A stretch of 64,000 bases of DNA from Aneurinibacillus aneurinilyticus ATCC 12856 (GTDB lineage Bacteria > Bacillota > Bacilli > Aneurinibacillales > Aneurinibacillaceae), in assembly GCF_000466385.1 (NCBI RefSeq), contig NZ_KE952777.1, forward strand, positions 34,162 to 98,161, written 5' to 3'. Shown here in pieces: positions 44,950-54,836 of the stretch. A program made the translations under genes and the position numbers. Each line of letters starts with the position of its first letter. Position 1 is the stretch's first letter. Under the pieces are notes generated by a model. The model was not told the origin of the DNA and searched no databases. It was given only the letters and a program-made list of their open reading frames with translations.

Positions 44950-46380
44950 ATGGAGGGATCCGAATACAACATAGAGAAGGATGCTCCTAAGAAGACGCTG
45001 GCCGATATAGTAAGAACCCGGATCGCCAAAGATAAAATGCAGGCGACAATTGAGGTGGTGCTTGACGAAGACATTCTCTTTACATATGAAGAGCTTTTGC
45101 ATTTTGTAAATGAGAATGGAATAACATTTGGGATTGATGAAGAAATGCTTCGTCAAGTGGCGGCTAGTCCGTACTTATTTGTAAATGAAACGCTTGTAAT
45201 CGCAAAGGGAATTCCTCCTGTATCAGGACAGGATGGACGTATTGAATTGGCGGTACGGCCTTCTGAAAAAAAAGGGCCACAGGAACGGGAAGATGGAAGT
45301 GTCAACTATTATGAGGTCCTTCAATTGCTCAATGTGGTTAAAGGACAATTGCTCGCCAAGAAAATTCCTCCCACTAAGGGAAAGCCGGGAACGAATGTAA
45401 GCGGGGAGAGCGTACCGGCGAAAGAGGGCAAAGAAGCACGCTTCCAAATCGGGAAAAATGTATTGTTGGATCAAGAGAAGAATAACGCATATGCTGTGAC
45501 AGATGGGCAGCTTTCCATTACAGGAAGAGGAAGAATCAATGTGCTGTCTGTTTTCGAAGTAAAAGGTGACGTCGATTTCAGTGTAGGCAATATTGACTTC
45601 ATCGGAAACGTTGTCATACATGGCAACGTGCACCCTGGTTTCACAATTAAAGCGGGTGGAGACATTAAGATTGCAGGCAGTGTGGAAAGTGCAACTTTAG
45701 AAGCGCAAGGCTCGATTGAGATTCGAGGCGGGATTATCGGTCAATTTAAGGGGAGCGTACATGCCGGTACGGATGTGAAAACCGGTTTTATTCAAAATGC
45801 TACAGTGAAAGCCGAAAACGATGTGATTGTTTCACAGGTTATTATGCACAGTACCGTTAGTGCAGGAAGAGATATCATCTGCAAAGCTACGAAAGGGCTC
45901 ATTGTTGGGGGAACGATACAAGCCGGAGAGAAAGTAGTAGCTAAAATTATCGGCAATATGACAAATACCCCTACCAATATTGAAGTAGGAGCAAATCCGC
46001 AACTTCGTACAGAAATGCATACCCTTAAAAAAGAAATAAAAGAGTTTGCAGAGTCCATTCACAAATCAGAGCAGGGCCTTCGGTTTATCGATCAGTTAGC
46101 AATGCAGGGTAAACTCACTCCCGACAAGCGGGCAATGCGGATTAAATTTACTAATGCTAAGCTATTAGCGGAGAAAAAATACGTGCAGGCAAAACAAAGG
46201 ATGCAGGAGATCGAAGAGAAGCTGAGCGGGATGGATAAAGTACGGGTTGAATGTTGGGACATAATGTATAGCGGTATTAAGCTCGTATTTGGGAACGAAA
46301 TTCGCTTTATTAAGGAAAATCACAGCCGTTCAGCATTCATCATGGGAGAAGATGGTCATATCACTTCAACTCTGCTGTAA
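44950..46380 (+). CDS. FapA family (DUF342) protein
   Basis: 476 residues: an N-terminal segment, GKPGTNVSGE-type middle block (IPPTKGKPGTNVSGESVP), a right-handed beta-helix rich in Gly/Val/Ile (about 190-345, e.g. VVIHGNVHPGFTIKAGGDIK) and a C-terminal coiled coil (about 355-440). DUF342/FapA proteins are often found with flagellar genes; FapA has been linked to flagellar placement or polar protein localisation. The function here is inferred. ATG 44950 lies 6 bases after AAAAGAGGG; TTG 44944 is an alternative. Confidence 0.88.
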   Translation: MEGSEYNIEKDAPKKTLADIVRTRIAKDKMQATIEVVLDEDILFTYEELLHFVNENGITFGIDEEMLRQVAASPYLFVNETLVIAKGIPPVSGQDGRIELAVRPSEKKGPQEREDGSVNYYEVLQLLNVVKGQLLAKKIPPTKGKPGTNVSGESVPAKEGKEARFQIGKNVLLDQEKNNAYAVTDGQLSITGRGRINVLSVFEVKGDVDFSVGNIDFIGNVVIHGNVHPGFTIKAGGDIKIAGSVESATLEAQGSIEIRGGIIGQFKGSVHAGTDVKTGFIQNATVKAENDVIVSQVIMHSTVSAGRDIICKATKGLIVGGTIQAGEKVVAKIIGNMTNTPTNIEVGANPQLRTEMHTLKKEIKEFAESIHKSEQGLRFIDQLAMQGKLTPDKRAMRIKFTNAKLLAEKKYVQAKQRMQEIEEKLSGMDKVRVECWDIMYSGIKLVFGNEIRFIKENHSRSAFIMGEDGHITSTLL

Positions 46381-46403
46381 AGTAAAAGGAAAGGGTGGTC
46401 TAT

Positions 46404-46727
46404 ATGACATTGCGCGCTCTTGAATTGCAAATCGCTATTCCACGCATGCAGGATATAGGGAAAATACAGGAGCAACTACAGCAAAGACCCCAGCAGGAAC
46501 AAGCGGGATTGGCCCTTGAACAGCAGGAAAAAGATGAAGTAAACCGAACCCGTATAGCTAAGACGGAAGAAAGCTCACAAAGCCAAATTAACCAGGATGA
46601 AAAAGAACAATCTGGTGAACAGGGGACAAATCCAAAAAAGCAGCGACAGAAAAAGTCGCCGTTCACTGAAGCGGAAGCGTCCAATTTGCATCCGTATAAA
46701 GGGCATAGCCTGGATATTTCATTATAA
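46404..46727 (+). CDS. Unrecognised small Gln/Glu-rich protein in the fla/che operon
   Basis: 107 residues, strongly hydrophilic. N-terminal LRALELQIAIPRMQDIGKIQ looks amphipathic, the middle is Gln/Glu/Lys-rich and probably disordered, and the C-terminus HPYKGHSLDISL is compact. No membrane segment or signal peptide. The start ATG 46404 has GGAAAGGGTGG upstream. It lies between the FapA-like gene and the SwrB-like gene. No function can be given; the ends look more conserved than the middle. Confidence 0.8.
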   Translation: MTLRALELQIAIPRMQDIGKIQEQLQQRPQQEQAGLALEQQEKDEVNRTRIAKTEESSQSQINQDEKEQSGEQGTNPKKQRQKKSPFTEAEASNLHPYKGHSLDISL

Positions 46728-46760
46728 TATGACAAACAGTGGAACAGTTGGTGAAAGTAC

Positions 46761-47270
46761 ATGGTGACAGACATTTGGCTTTCGGCTCTTACCATCATTG
46801 TTCTATTGCTGGCGCTGCGTCTTTTGAAGAACAGCAATGGCAAACGGACGGAGCAAGAGGAAGGCGTTGAAGATAAATTTCACACACTGATGACAGCATT
46901 TGAACGAGAGAACAGCGAGCTGGTACGTTCCATTTCTCAAGTTAAACGCATGACCGATATGGAACTTACCGGCGTGAAAGAAGAGTTAGCCAGCTTGCGG
47001 CAGCAGGTAGGAGACCTGATGCAGCAAAAAGAGGAGTTAATGGAAAACATAGTACAGTTACAAGGCTCCGTGGGCGAGTTTTCCAAACCGAAAACGTCTT
47101 CTGATGCCTTCCTTTCCCATTTCCTCAAAGATGAATACAAAGATATTCCTCAGCTATATGCACAAGGGATGTCTTCGCTTGAAATTGCCCGTAAACTTGG
47201 TGTAGGAGATGGAGAGGTAAAGATGGTTATCCAGATGCTAAAAAAGCAAGGGTTGCTTCCGGCAGAATAA
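46761..47270 (+). CDS. SwrB/YlxL-like membrane protein
   Basis: 169 residues: one N-terminal membrane helix (about 5-21), a coiled coil (about 35-105) and a C-terminal helix-turn-helix-like segment (YAQGMSSLEIARKLGVGDGE, then VIQMLKKQG). This is the layout and position of SwrB (YlxL), the last gene of the B. subtilis fla/che operon, which promotes flagellar basal-body maturation and SigD activity. Sequence identity was not measured, so the assignment is positional plus architecture. Confidence 0.8.
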   Translation: MVTDIWLSALTIIVLLLALRLLKNSNGKRTEQEEGVEDKFHTLMTAFERENSELVRSISQVKRMTDMELTGVKEELASLRQQVGDLMQQKEELMENIVQLQGSVGEFSKPKTSSDAFLSHFLKDEYKDIPQLYAQGMSSLEIARKLGVGDGEVKMVIQMLKKQGLLPAE

Positions 47271-47305
47271 TTTTTAATCATACAGTAAAAAATGATGTTT
47301 GTTTG

Positions 47306-47334
47306 TTGCATTTTTTTTACACCTATGGTATATT
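47306..47334 (+). promoter_or_regulatory. Strong sigma-A promoter of rpsB-tsf
   Basis: TTGCAT (47306-47311), 17 bases, TATATT (47329-47334), with TG one base before the -10 (extended -10). It gives a leader of about 128 bases before rpsB, with small inverted repeats (GTGTA/TACAC near 47343-47355) that could be regulatory. Confidence 0.75.
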
Positions 47335-47468
47335 TACAAACGGTGTAAAAATACACACGTTCTTCAATTCGGATGAAGGTGCTTACGTATGAACTGCGGA
47401 AGTCTCATTCGGAGATGCGAAGGGCGGAGGCTTTACAAAAAACCATTTTAGAGGAGGTGTCGTTGAAG

Positions 47469-48179
47469 ATGGCAGTGATTTCTATGAAACAATTGCTGGA
47501 AGCAGGTGTGCACTTTGGTCACCAGACTCGTCGCTGGAACCCAAAGATGTCCCGCTATATCTTCACCGAACGTAACGGAATTTACATTATTGACTTGCAA
47601 AAAACTGTAAAAAAAGTAGAGGAAGCGTATAACTTTGTTCGCGAAGTAGCTGCTTCCGGCGGTAAAATCCTGTTTGTAGGAACGAAAAAACAGGCGCAGG
47701 AGTCTGTGTCCGAAGAGGCGCAACGCTGCGGCATGCACTTCATTAATCAACGCTGGTTGGGTGGTACGTTGACAAACTTCTCAACCATTCAAAAACGTGT
47801 AGCTCGTCTTCACCAATTGAATGCAATGGAGAATGACGGCACATTCGAACTTCTTCCGAAAAAAGAAGTTATCTTGCTTCGCAAAGAAAAAGATCGTCTG
47901 GAGAAATTCCTTGGCGGTATCAGCAGCATGAAGGAACTTCCGGACGCGATTTTCGTTATTGATCCACGCAAAGAGCGTATCGCTGTTGCGGAAGCTCGTA
48001 AGCTTGGTATTCCGATTGTAGGTATCGTTGATACAAACTGCGATCCGGATGAAATTGACTATGTTATTCCAGGTAACGATGATGCCATCCGTGCTGTTAA
48101 ATTGCTGACAGCAAAAATGGCGGATGCGGTTCTCGAAGCAAACCAAGGTTCTGGTGAAGAGGTCGCAGCTACCGTATAA
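47469..48179 (+). CDS. rpsB: 30S ribosomal protein S2
   Basis: 236 residues: [51 protein letters not shown] and [20 protein letters not shown] are unmistakable S2 blocks. ATG 47469 follows GAGGAGGTG by 9 bases; the frame runs back to 47373 in the leader but is not used. Confidence 0.99.
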   Translation: MAVISMKQLLEAGVHFGHQTRRWNPKMSRYIFTERNGIYIIDLQKTVKKVEEAYNFVREVAASGGKILFVGTKKQAQESVSEEAQRCGMHFINQRWLGGTLTNFSTIQKRVARLHQLNAMENDGTFELLPKKEVILLRKEKDRLEKFLGGISSMKELPDAIFVIDPRKERIAVAEARKLGIPIVGIVDTNCDPDEIDYVIPGNDDAIRAVKLLTAKMADAVLEANQGSGEEVAATV

Positions 48180-48190
48180 GTTCCGCAAGT

Positions 48191-48240
48191 ACTGTAAGGG
48201 TGGGTGAAGGGTGTAACCTTTCCCGCCCTTTTGTTACAGT
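48191..48240 (+). terminator. Attenuator/terminator hairpin between rpsB and tsf
   Basis: AAGGGTGGG (48196-48204) pairs with CCCGCCCTT (48222-48230, one G-T) followed by TT, and a wider arm ACTGTAA/TTACAGT (48191-48197, 48234-48240) frames it. It may act as a partial terminator setting the S2 to EF-Ts ratio, or the T run may be too short to stop transcription fully. Confidence 0.65.
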
Positions 48241-48299
48241 AAATAAGGATAAAAATGCTTATTATTTTACACATAATAAACATGTAGGAGGATTTTCTC

Positions 48300-49187
48300 A
48301 TGGCAATTAGTGCAAGCATGGTAAAAGAACTGCGTGAAAGAACAGGCGCAGGCATGATGGATTGTAAAAAAGCGCTGCAAGAGGCAGATGGAGATATGGA
48401 AAAAGCAGTTGATATTCTCCGTGAAAAAGGTATCGCGAAAGCTGCGAAAAAATCAGATCGCGTTGCTGCGGAAGGTCTTACTGCTGTTGAGACACAAGGA
48501 AACCTGGGTGTTATCGTTGAAGTGAACTCTGAAACAGACTTTGTAGCTAAAAACGAAAATTTCCAAAGCTTTGTAAAAGAAATCTCCGAACATCTGCTGA
48601 GCCAACGTCCGGCAAATGTAGAAGAAGCGCTTGGACAGGCTTTTAAAGGCGAGGGCGCATCATTGCAAGAAGTGCTCAATGAGAAAATCTCAACCATTGG
48701 TGAAAACATGAATATCCGTCGCTTTGAAATTCTTGAAAAAGCGGATGGTAACCTGTTTGGCCATTACCTGCACATGGGCGGACGTATTGGCGTATTGATT
48801 GAGCTTGCTAATACAACAAATGAAGAATTGGCAAAAGATTTGGCTATGCAAATTGCCGCTGCGAAACCGACTTATGTAAAACGTGATGAAGTTGATGCAA
48901 GCGAGCTTGATAGAGAGCGTGAAGTTCTAACTGCGCAAGCATTGAATGAAGGCAAACCTGAGAACATTGTACAAAAAATGGTGGAAGGTCGCCTGAATAA
49001 ATATTATGAAGAAGTTTGCCTTGTTGAGCAAACATTCGTAAAAGATTCTGATAAAAAAGTTAAAGATTTGCTAAAAGCCAATAATACGGATGTTGTTCGC
49101 TTTGTTCGCTATGAAGTAGGAGAAGGTATCGAGAAAAAAGCCGACAACTTTGTTGAAGAAGTAATGGCACAAACGAAAAAACAATAA
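48300..49187 (+). CDS. tsf: Translation elongation factor Ts
   Basis: Nucleotide exchange factor for EF-Tu. 295 residues: [20 protein letters not shown], the contact [10 protein letters not shown], and [21 protein letters not shown] [19 protein letters not shown] 48300 follows TAGGAGG. Confidence 0.99.
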   Translation: MAISASMVKELRERTGAGMMDCKKALQEADGDMEKAVDILREKGIAKAAKKSDRVAAEGLTAVETQGNLGVIVEVNSETDFVAKNENFQSFVKEISEHLLSQRPANVEEALGQAFKGEGASLQEVLNEKISTIGENMNIRRFEILEKADGNLFGHYLHMGGRIGVLIELANTTNEELAKDLAMQIAAAKPTYVKRDEVDASELDREREVLTAQALNEGKPENIVQKMVEGRLNKYYEEVCLVEQTFVKDSDKKVKDLLKANNTDVVRFVRYEVGEGIEKKADNFVEEVMAQTKKQ

Positions 49188-49199
49188 TATCAGAAGACA

Positions 49200-49229
49200 A
49201 ATAGGGAACACAGCGTGTTCCCTATTTTA
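49200..49229 (+). terminator. Rho-independent terminator after tsf
   Basis: ATAGGGAACAC (49201-49211) and GTGTTCCCTAT (49215-49225) form a perfect 11-base stem with an AGC loop, then TTTTA. Confidence 0.88.
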
Positions 49230-49237
49230 TAAACTGA

Positions 49238-50026
<789 letters not shown>

Positions 50027-50031
50027 TAACG

Positions 50032-50589
50032 ATGCCACAGCAAGTGTTAAAAGAAGCTGAAGAAAGAATGGATAAGGCCATTTCTTCTTTAAAGCGAGAG
50101 CTAAGCACCCTGCGCGCCGGCAGAGCGACTCCTTCCCTGCTGGACAGAGTAACGGTGGAGTATTATGGCTCACCAGTGCCTGTAAATCAGGTAGCTAATA
50201 TCAGCACTCCGGAACCGCGTCTTATCGTCATTCAACCGTGGGAGAAAACAATGCTTGGGCCGATTGAAAAATCAATTTTGAAATCTGATCTGGGCCTAAC
50301 ACCAACCAACGATGGAAATGTCATCCGCATTGCTATTCCTGCGCTGACCGAACAACGACGTCTGGAGCTTGTAAAACTGGCGAAAAAATCAGGTGAAGAA
50401 GCAAAAGTCGCCATCCGTAATATTCGTCGTGATGCCAATGATTCCATTAAGAAGCTGGAGAAAAACGGAGACATCACAGAAGATGATATGAAGCACAATC
50501 AGGACCTGGTACAGAAAGCAACTGATAAGCATGTAGCCCTTGTAGATCAGGTTGTTTCTGATAAAGAAAAAGAAATCATGGAAGTGTAA
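50032..50589 (+). CDS. frr: Ribosome recycling factor
   Basis: Splits post-termination ribosomes with EF-G. 185 residues: [22 protein letters not shown] and [20 protein letters not shown], then helix 3 with [12 protein letters not shown]. It ends just before a terminator. Confidence 0.98.
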   Translation: MPQQVLKEAEERMDKAISSLKRELSTLRAGRATPSLLDRVTVEYYGSPVPVNQVANISTPEPRLIVIQPWEKTMLGPIEKSILKSDLGLTPTNDGNVIRIAIPALTEQRRLELVKLAKKSGEEAKVAIRNIRRDANDSIKKLEKNGDITEDDMKHNQDLVQKATDKHVALVDQVVSDKEKEIMEV

Positions 50590-50595
50590 CAAACA

Positions 50596-50620
50596 GCCCC
50601 CTCGTAGGTGAGGGGGTTTA
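50596..50620 (+). terminator. Terminator between frr and uppS
   Basis: CCCCCTC (50597-50603) pairs with GAGGGGG (50610-50616), followed by TTTAT. The T tract is short, so readthrough into uppS is plausible. Confidence 0.75.
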
Positions 50621-50650
50621 TGATATATTTGAGTACGGGGGAACGTACGT

Positions 50651-51427
50651 ATGCTTGATAAACTAACCAGGTGGATGCAAAAAAATGAAGATGATTCATC
50701 ATTGCATGAGTATGAACTGGACGCAAGCAACATTCCAAAGCATGTAGCCATCATTATGGACGGAAATGGACGATGGGCGAAGAGACGGGCATTGCCGCGT
50801 GTGGCAGGTCATCGGGCCGGAATGAAGACGGTGAAAGAGATTACGAAAACAGCGGATGAAATCGGTGTGGAAGTGTTGACATTGTATGCTTTTTCCACTG
50901 AGAATTGGAAGCGTCCAGCTGATGAAGTGGAATATTTGATGCGTCTGCCACAAGAGTATCTGGCAAGTGAATTGGAAGAGTTAATCGAACGTAACGTACA
51001 GGTGCGTATGGTTGGATATGAAGAGGATTTACCTGATTATACGTTGAAAGCTGTGATAGATGCACGAGAGAAAACCAGACAGAATACAGGATTGATTCTT
51101 AACTTTGCACTTAATTACGGAAGCCGTGCGGAGATGATTGCCGCAGTTAAGCAAATTGCACAGAAAGTTAGAGATGGACAGATTGATCCAGAGCAGATTG
51201 GAGAAGAAATGTTCAGTTCTCACTTAACTACAATCGGGCTTCCTGATCCCGATTTATTGATTCGTACGAGCGGTGAGCTTCGATTAAGCAACTTCATGCT
51301 TTGGCAGTTGGCTTACAGCGAGCTTTGGTTCAGTGATGTATACTGGCCAGACTTTTCCCGAAAACATTTCTATGAAGCAATTAAAGCATATCAGCAGCGA
51401 AACAGACGATATGGAGCACTTACATAG
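50651..51427 (+). CDS. uppS: Undecaprenyl diphosphate synthase
   Basis: Makes the C55 lipid carrier for cell-wall synthesis by cis-condensation of isopentenyl units. 258 residues: HVAIIMDGNGRWAKRRALPR (catalytic Asp), GHRAGMKTVKEI, LYAFSTENWKRP and DLLIRTSGELRLSNFMLWQ. ATG 50651 follows CGGGGGAA. It starts the lipid/isoprenoid group uppS-cdsA-dxr. Confidence 0.98.
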   Translation: MLDKLTRWMQKNEDDSSLHEYELDASNIPKHVAIIMDGNGRWAKRRALPRVAGHRAGMKTVKEITKTADEIGVEVLTLYAFSTENWKRPADEVEYLMRLPQEYLASELEELIERNVQVRMVGYEEDLPDYTLKAVIDAREKTRQNTGLILNFALNYGSRAEMIAAVKQIAQKVRDGQIDPEQIGEEMFSSHLTTIGLPDPDLLIRTSGELRLSNFMLWQLAYSELWFSDVYWPDFSRKHFYEAIKAYQQRNRRYGALT

Positions 51428-51455
51428 TGAAGTGCCCCGCTAAGGGGTGGAACGC

Positions 51456-52232
51456 TTGAAAACACGGGTAATTACGGGATTTTTGTGGGGGGTTGGCTTC
51501 CTCCTTGTTGTTTATTTAGGAGGTATCTGGTATACTACCCTTGTTTTTTTTCTTGCTACGCTTGCTTATTATGAATTAATCCGGATGAATCATATCCGGC
51601 TGATGGACTGGCATGGACTGACTGGGCTTGTTTTCTTATGGCTTTTGCTGTTCCCTAATTTGGTGTGGGAAGGAAACATGCTGAGAGGCGATGCCGTATT
51701 TTTGTTTGTTCTGCTCTTTTTGTTTATTACCGTAGCCTCTAAAAATCGGGTCGAATACCAACATGTTGCCTATCTTTTGTTCAGCTCGTTTTATTTAGGC
51801 ATCGGTTTTCATTTCATGAATGAGACCCGAATTGTAAATGGACTTGCCATTACGCTGGCAATCGTATTTAGTACATGGGCGACCGATACAGGAGCATATT
51901 TTGTAGGGAAAGCACGTGGTAAAACAAAATTGTGGCCTGCCATCAGTCCGAATAAGACGATTGAGGGTTCACTGGGTGGAGTTGTTTTAGCGGTCGTTAC
52001 CATGATTGTATTTTCGTTTATTACGGATTCACTTACGATTTCGCAGGCGCTAATCATCGGACTTGTTATTTCGGTGAGCGGTCAAATTGGCGATTTGATG
52101 GAATCCGCGATTAAACGTACGTTAAATGTAAAGGATTCAGGCTCTATTCTACCCGGTCACGGGGGCGTGCTTGATAGATTGGATAGCCTTATTGTTGTTT
52201 TTCCCGTTCTGCATTTGCTTCAGTTGTTATAA
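51456..52232 (+). CDS. cdsA: Phosphatidate cytidylyltransferase
   Basis: Makes CDP-diacylglycerol for phospholipids. 258 residues, about eight membrane helices, with the C-terminal signature SGQIGDLMESAIKRTLNVKD then PGHGGVLDRLDS. TTG 51456 is chosen: AAGGGGTGG lies 5 bases upstream and the N-terminus KTRVITGFLWG matches the family; GTG 51447 lies inside that ribosome site. Confidence 0.95.
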   Translation: MKTRVITGFLWGVGFLLVVYLGGIWYTTLVFFLATLAYYELIRMNHIRLMDWHGLTGLVFLWLLLFPNLVWEGNMLRGDAVFLFVLLFLFITVASKNRVEYQHVAYLLFSSFYLGIGFHFMNETRIVNGLAITLAIVFSTWATDTGAYFVGKARGKTKLWPAISPNKTIEGSLGGVVLAVVTMIVFSFITDSLTISQALIIGLVISVSGQIGDLMESAIKRTLNVKDSGSILPGHGGVLDRLDSLIVVFPVLHLLQLL

Positions 52233-52276
52233 AATGAGAAGAAAAGGCATAGGTTGACCGTTCATTAGGAGGAAAT

Positions 52277-53425
52277 ATGAGAAAAATAGCCATCCTAGGT
52301 TCTACTGGCTCAATAGGAACGCAGGCGCTGGATGTAATCCGGCAGCACCCGGAACAGTTTTCGGTTGTCGCGCTTGCAGCCGGAAAAAATATTGATTTGT
52401 TGACCGAACAGGCACATGAATTTCAGCCGCAGCTTGTGTCGGTAGCAACAAAAGAGCTGGCTGAAAAAATTCAACATCAATTACCTTTGAATACAAAAGC
52501 AGTTTGGGGAGAAGAAGGCGCACTTGCAGCGGCGACGCATCCTGATGCTGATTTTGTCATTTCCGCTATAGTAGGCAGTGCGGGACTCTTGCCCACGCTT
52601 GCGGCCATTGAAGCGGGAAAAGCGATTGGCCTAGCCAACAAGGAAACGCTTGTAACGGCTGGCCATATCGTAATGCGAAAAGCGAAAGAACATGACGTTT
52701 CTGTTATACCGATAGATAGTGAGCATTCCGCCATCTTCCAATGCTTACAGGGAGAAGATAAATCGGCTATACGCCGACTTATCATTACCGCATCCGGAGG
52801 TTCATTCCGAGATTTGACACGGGAGCAATTGGCGGATGTGACGGTCAAAGAGGCTCTGGCCCATCCGAATTGGAGCATGGGGGCTAAAGTTACGATTGAT
52901 TCGGCTACAATGATGAATAAGGGTCTTGAAGTGATTGAAGCCCATTGGTTATTCGATTTGCCGTATAATAAAATTGATACGATTCTTCATAAGGAAAGCA
53001 TTATCCACTCTATGGTGGAGTTTACGGATCGGGCGGTAATGGCCCAGTTGGGTACCCCTGATATGCGCACTCCTATTCAGTATGCAATGGCCTATCCGAA
53101 ACGGATTCCGCTGGAAACGGAGCCGCTTGATTTAATGAAAGTTTCCCAGCTTCATTTTACGGCTTTAGATTTTAAGCGTTATCCGTGCCTCGCTTTTGCG
53201 TATGAAGCAGGTCAAAAAGGCGGAACGCTGCCGACCGTATTAAACGGCGCCAATGAAGTGGCAGTTGCCCGTTTTTTACGTGGCGATATTCCATTCCTGG
53301 CAATTGAGGATACGATCGCGCATGCGATGGCGAAGCATAAGGTTGTGGAAAATCCGGGACTGGAAGATATTTTCGAGGCGGATCGGTGGGCGCGTCAGAT
53401 TGCAGAAAAGTATCAACCGGCCTGA
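52277..53425 (+). CDS. dxr: 1-deoxy-D-xylulose-5-phosphate reductoisomerase
   Basis: Second enzyme of the non-mevalonate isoprenoid pathway, which feeds UppS. 382 residues: NADPH motif [37 protein letters not shown] and [23 protein letters not shown] 52277 follows TTAGGAGGAAAT. Confidence 0.98.
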   Translation: MRKIAILGSTGSIGTQALDVIRQHPEQFSVVALAAGKNIDLLTEQAHEFQPQLVSVATKELAEKIQHQLPLNTKAVWGEEGALAAATHPDADFVISAIVGSAGLLPTLAAIEAGKAIGLANKETLVTAGHIVMRKAKEHDVSVIPIDSEHSAIFQCLQGEDKSAIRRLIITASGGSFRDLTREQLADVTVKEALAHPNWSMGAKVTIDSATMMNKGLEVIEAHWLFDLPYNKIDTILHKESIIHSMVEFTDRAVMAQLGTPDMRTPIQYAMAYPKRIPLETEPLDLMKVSQLHFTALDFKRYPCLAFAYEAGQKGGTLPTVLNGANEVAVARFLRGDIPFLAIEDTIAHAMAKHKVVENPGLEDIFEADRWARQIAEKYQPA

Positions 53426-53461
53426 TAAGAAGGCCAAACAATCAGGAAAGGTGGAACCCCG

Positions 53462-54721
53462 TTGTTAAAGGTTTTAGCCATTGTTCTTGTGTTTGGATTG
53501 TTAGTCTTTATCCACGAATTGGGGCATCTTTTGCTGGCTAAGCGTGCCGGTATTTTGTGCCGCGAATTCGCTATTGGTATGGGTCCGAAGCTGTATTCGT
53601 TCGTCAAAGGGGAAACGCGGTATACGCTTCGCTTGTTGCCGATCGGGGGATTCGTCCGTATGGCGGGAGAAGATCCGGAAGTTGTCGAGATTCATCGTGG
53701 ACAAGATGTGGGACTTCTTCTTGATAAAGAAGGAAAAGCAACGCGTATCATTTTGACGAATATCCGTAATTATCCAGAAGCGACAATCGTTACGGTAGAA
53801 GAGACGGACTTTGAGCACCATCTATTTATTCGTGGGGTTGAAGATGGGGAAGAGGTTCGCTATCCGGTTCATCCACAAGCAATGATGGTGCACAATAATC
53901 AGGAAACGCAAATTGCCCCGTATGATCGCCAGTTTGGTAGCAAGACGGTAGGACAACGTGCCGCCGCTATTTTTGCCGGACCGCTCGCGAACTTTTTGCT
54001 GGCGTTTGTGTTATTAACAATTATGGGATTAACGTATGGTGTACCGAGTAATAAGCCGATAATCGGGCAAACCATTCCGAACCAGGCAGCGGCCAAAGCT
54101 GGACTACAGCAGGGCGATAAGGTACTATCCATCGAAGGCAAACCAATGAGTACATGGAAGGATATTGTGCAAGTGGTCAGCACTTCACCAGGCAAAGAGC
54201 TTTCGTTTATTATCGAACGTGGCGGCGAGCAATTTTCCCTTCCTGTAACGCCGACAAAAGAAGTTCAGAAGCGAGGACAGCAAGAAATTCAAATTGGTAA
54301 AATCGGCGTATATTCGCCAACATCTAAATCTTTTATTGGTGCTGCTAAATACGGTGCGGTTACCACATATGAGTTTTCGAAGCTGATTTATGAGATGATT
54401 GGCAAGCTGTTTACAGGACAGGTTCCAGTACAGGACCTATCTGGTCCGGTGGGCATCTTTAACTATACGTACAAAGCAGCAGAGAATGGACTCGTTGTGC
54501 TCATTCAATGGACGGCAGCATTAAGTGTAAATCTGGGGATCATGAATTTGCTTCCGCTGCCTGCTCTTGATGGAGGACGTCTTGTTTTCATCGGACTTGA
54601 AGCAGTGCGGGGACGTCCTATCGACCCGCAGAAAGAAGGAATGGTTCATTTTCTGGGTTTTGCATTCTTGATGGTGCTCATCCTTGTTGTAACGTGGAAT
54701 GACATCCAACGGTTCTTCTAG
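53462..54721 (+). CDS. rseP: Intramembrane zinc metalloprotease RseP (RasP)
   Basis: Site-2 protease that cleaves anti-sigma factors and remnant signal peptides. 419 residues: zinc-binding HELGH (His18-His22) in the first helix, a PDZ domain (about 205-280, AAAKAGLQQGDKVLSIEG) and the second metal motif NLLPLPALDGGRL near the C-terminus. It starts at TTG 53462 with GGAAAGGTGG upstream. Confidence 0.97.
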   Translation: MLKVLAIVLVFGLLVFIHELGHLLLAKRAGILCREFAIGMGPKLYSFVKGETRYTLRLLPIGGFVRMAGEDPEVVEIHRGQDVGLLLDKEGKATRIILTNIRNYPEATIVTVEETDFEHHLFIRGVEDGEEVRYPVHPQAMMVHNNQETQIAPYDRQFGSKTVGQRAAAIFAGPLANFLLAFVLLTIMGLTYGVPSNKPIIGQTIPNQAAAKAGLQQGDKVLSIEGKPMSTWKDIVQVVSTSPGKELSFIIERGGEQFSLPVTPTKEVQKRGQQEIQIGKIGVYSPTSKSFIGAAKYGAVTTYEFSKLIYEMIGKLFTGQVPVQDLSGPVGIFNYTYKAAENGLVVLIQWTAALSVNLGIMNLLPLPALDGGRLVFIGLEAVRGRPIDPQKEGMVHFLGFAFLMVLILVVTWNDIQRFF

Positions 54722-54757
54722 TTTAAATGCTTGATGGGCAATTGTAAGGCGAGAGAG

Positions 54758-54790
54758 GAAGAGGTATGAAAGACTTCTGCCTCTTTCTTT
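54758..54790 (+). terminator. Likely terminator between rseP and proS
   Basis: GAAGAGG (54758-54764) pairs with CCTCTTT (54780-54786), loop 15 bases, followed by CTTTTCCTT. The long loop and broken T run make it moderate. Confidence 0.55.
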
Positions 54791-54836
54791 TCCTTATACT
54801 TAGATAAATAACGTTCATATTAGGAGGTTGTGTGTT

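Noticed and set aside
54722..54836. T-box riboswitch for proS
   Set aside because: Only 115 bases are available, with no specifier loop or T-box sequence (AGGGTGGNACCGCG-like) before the hairpin.
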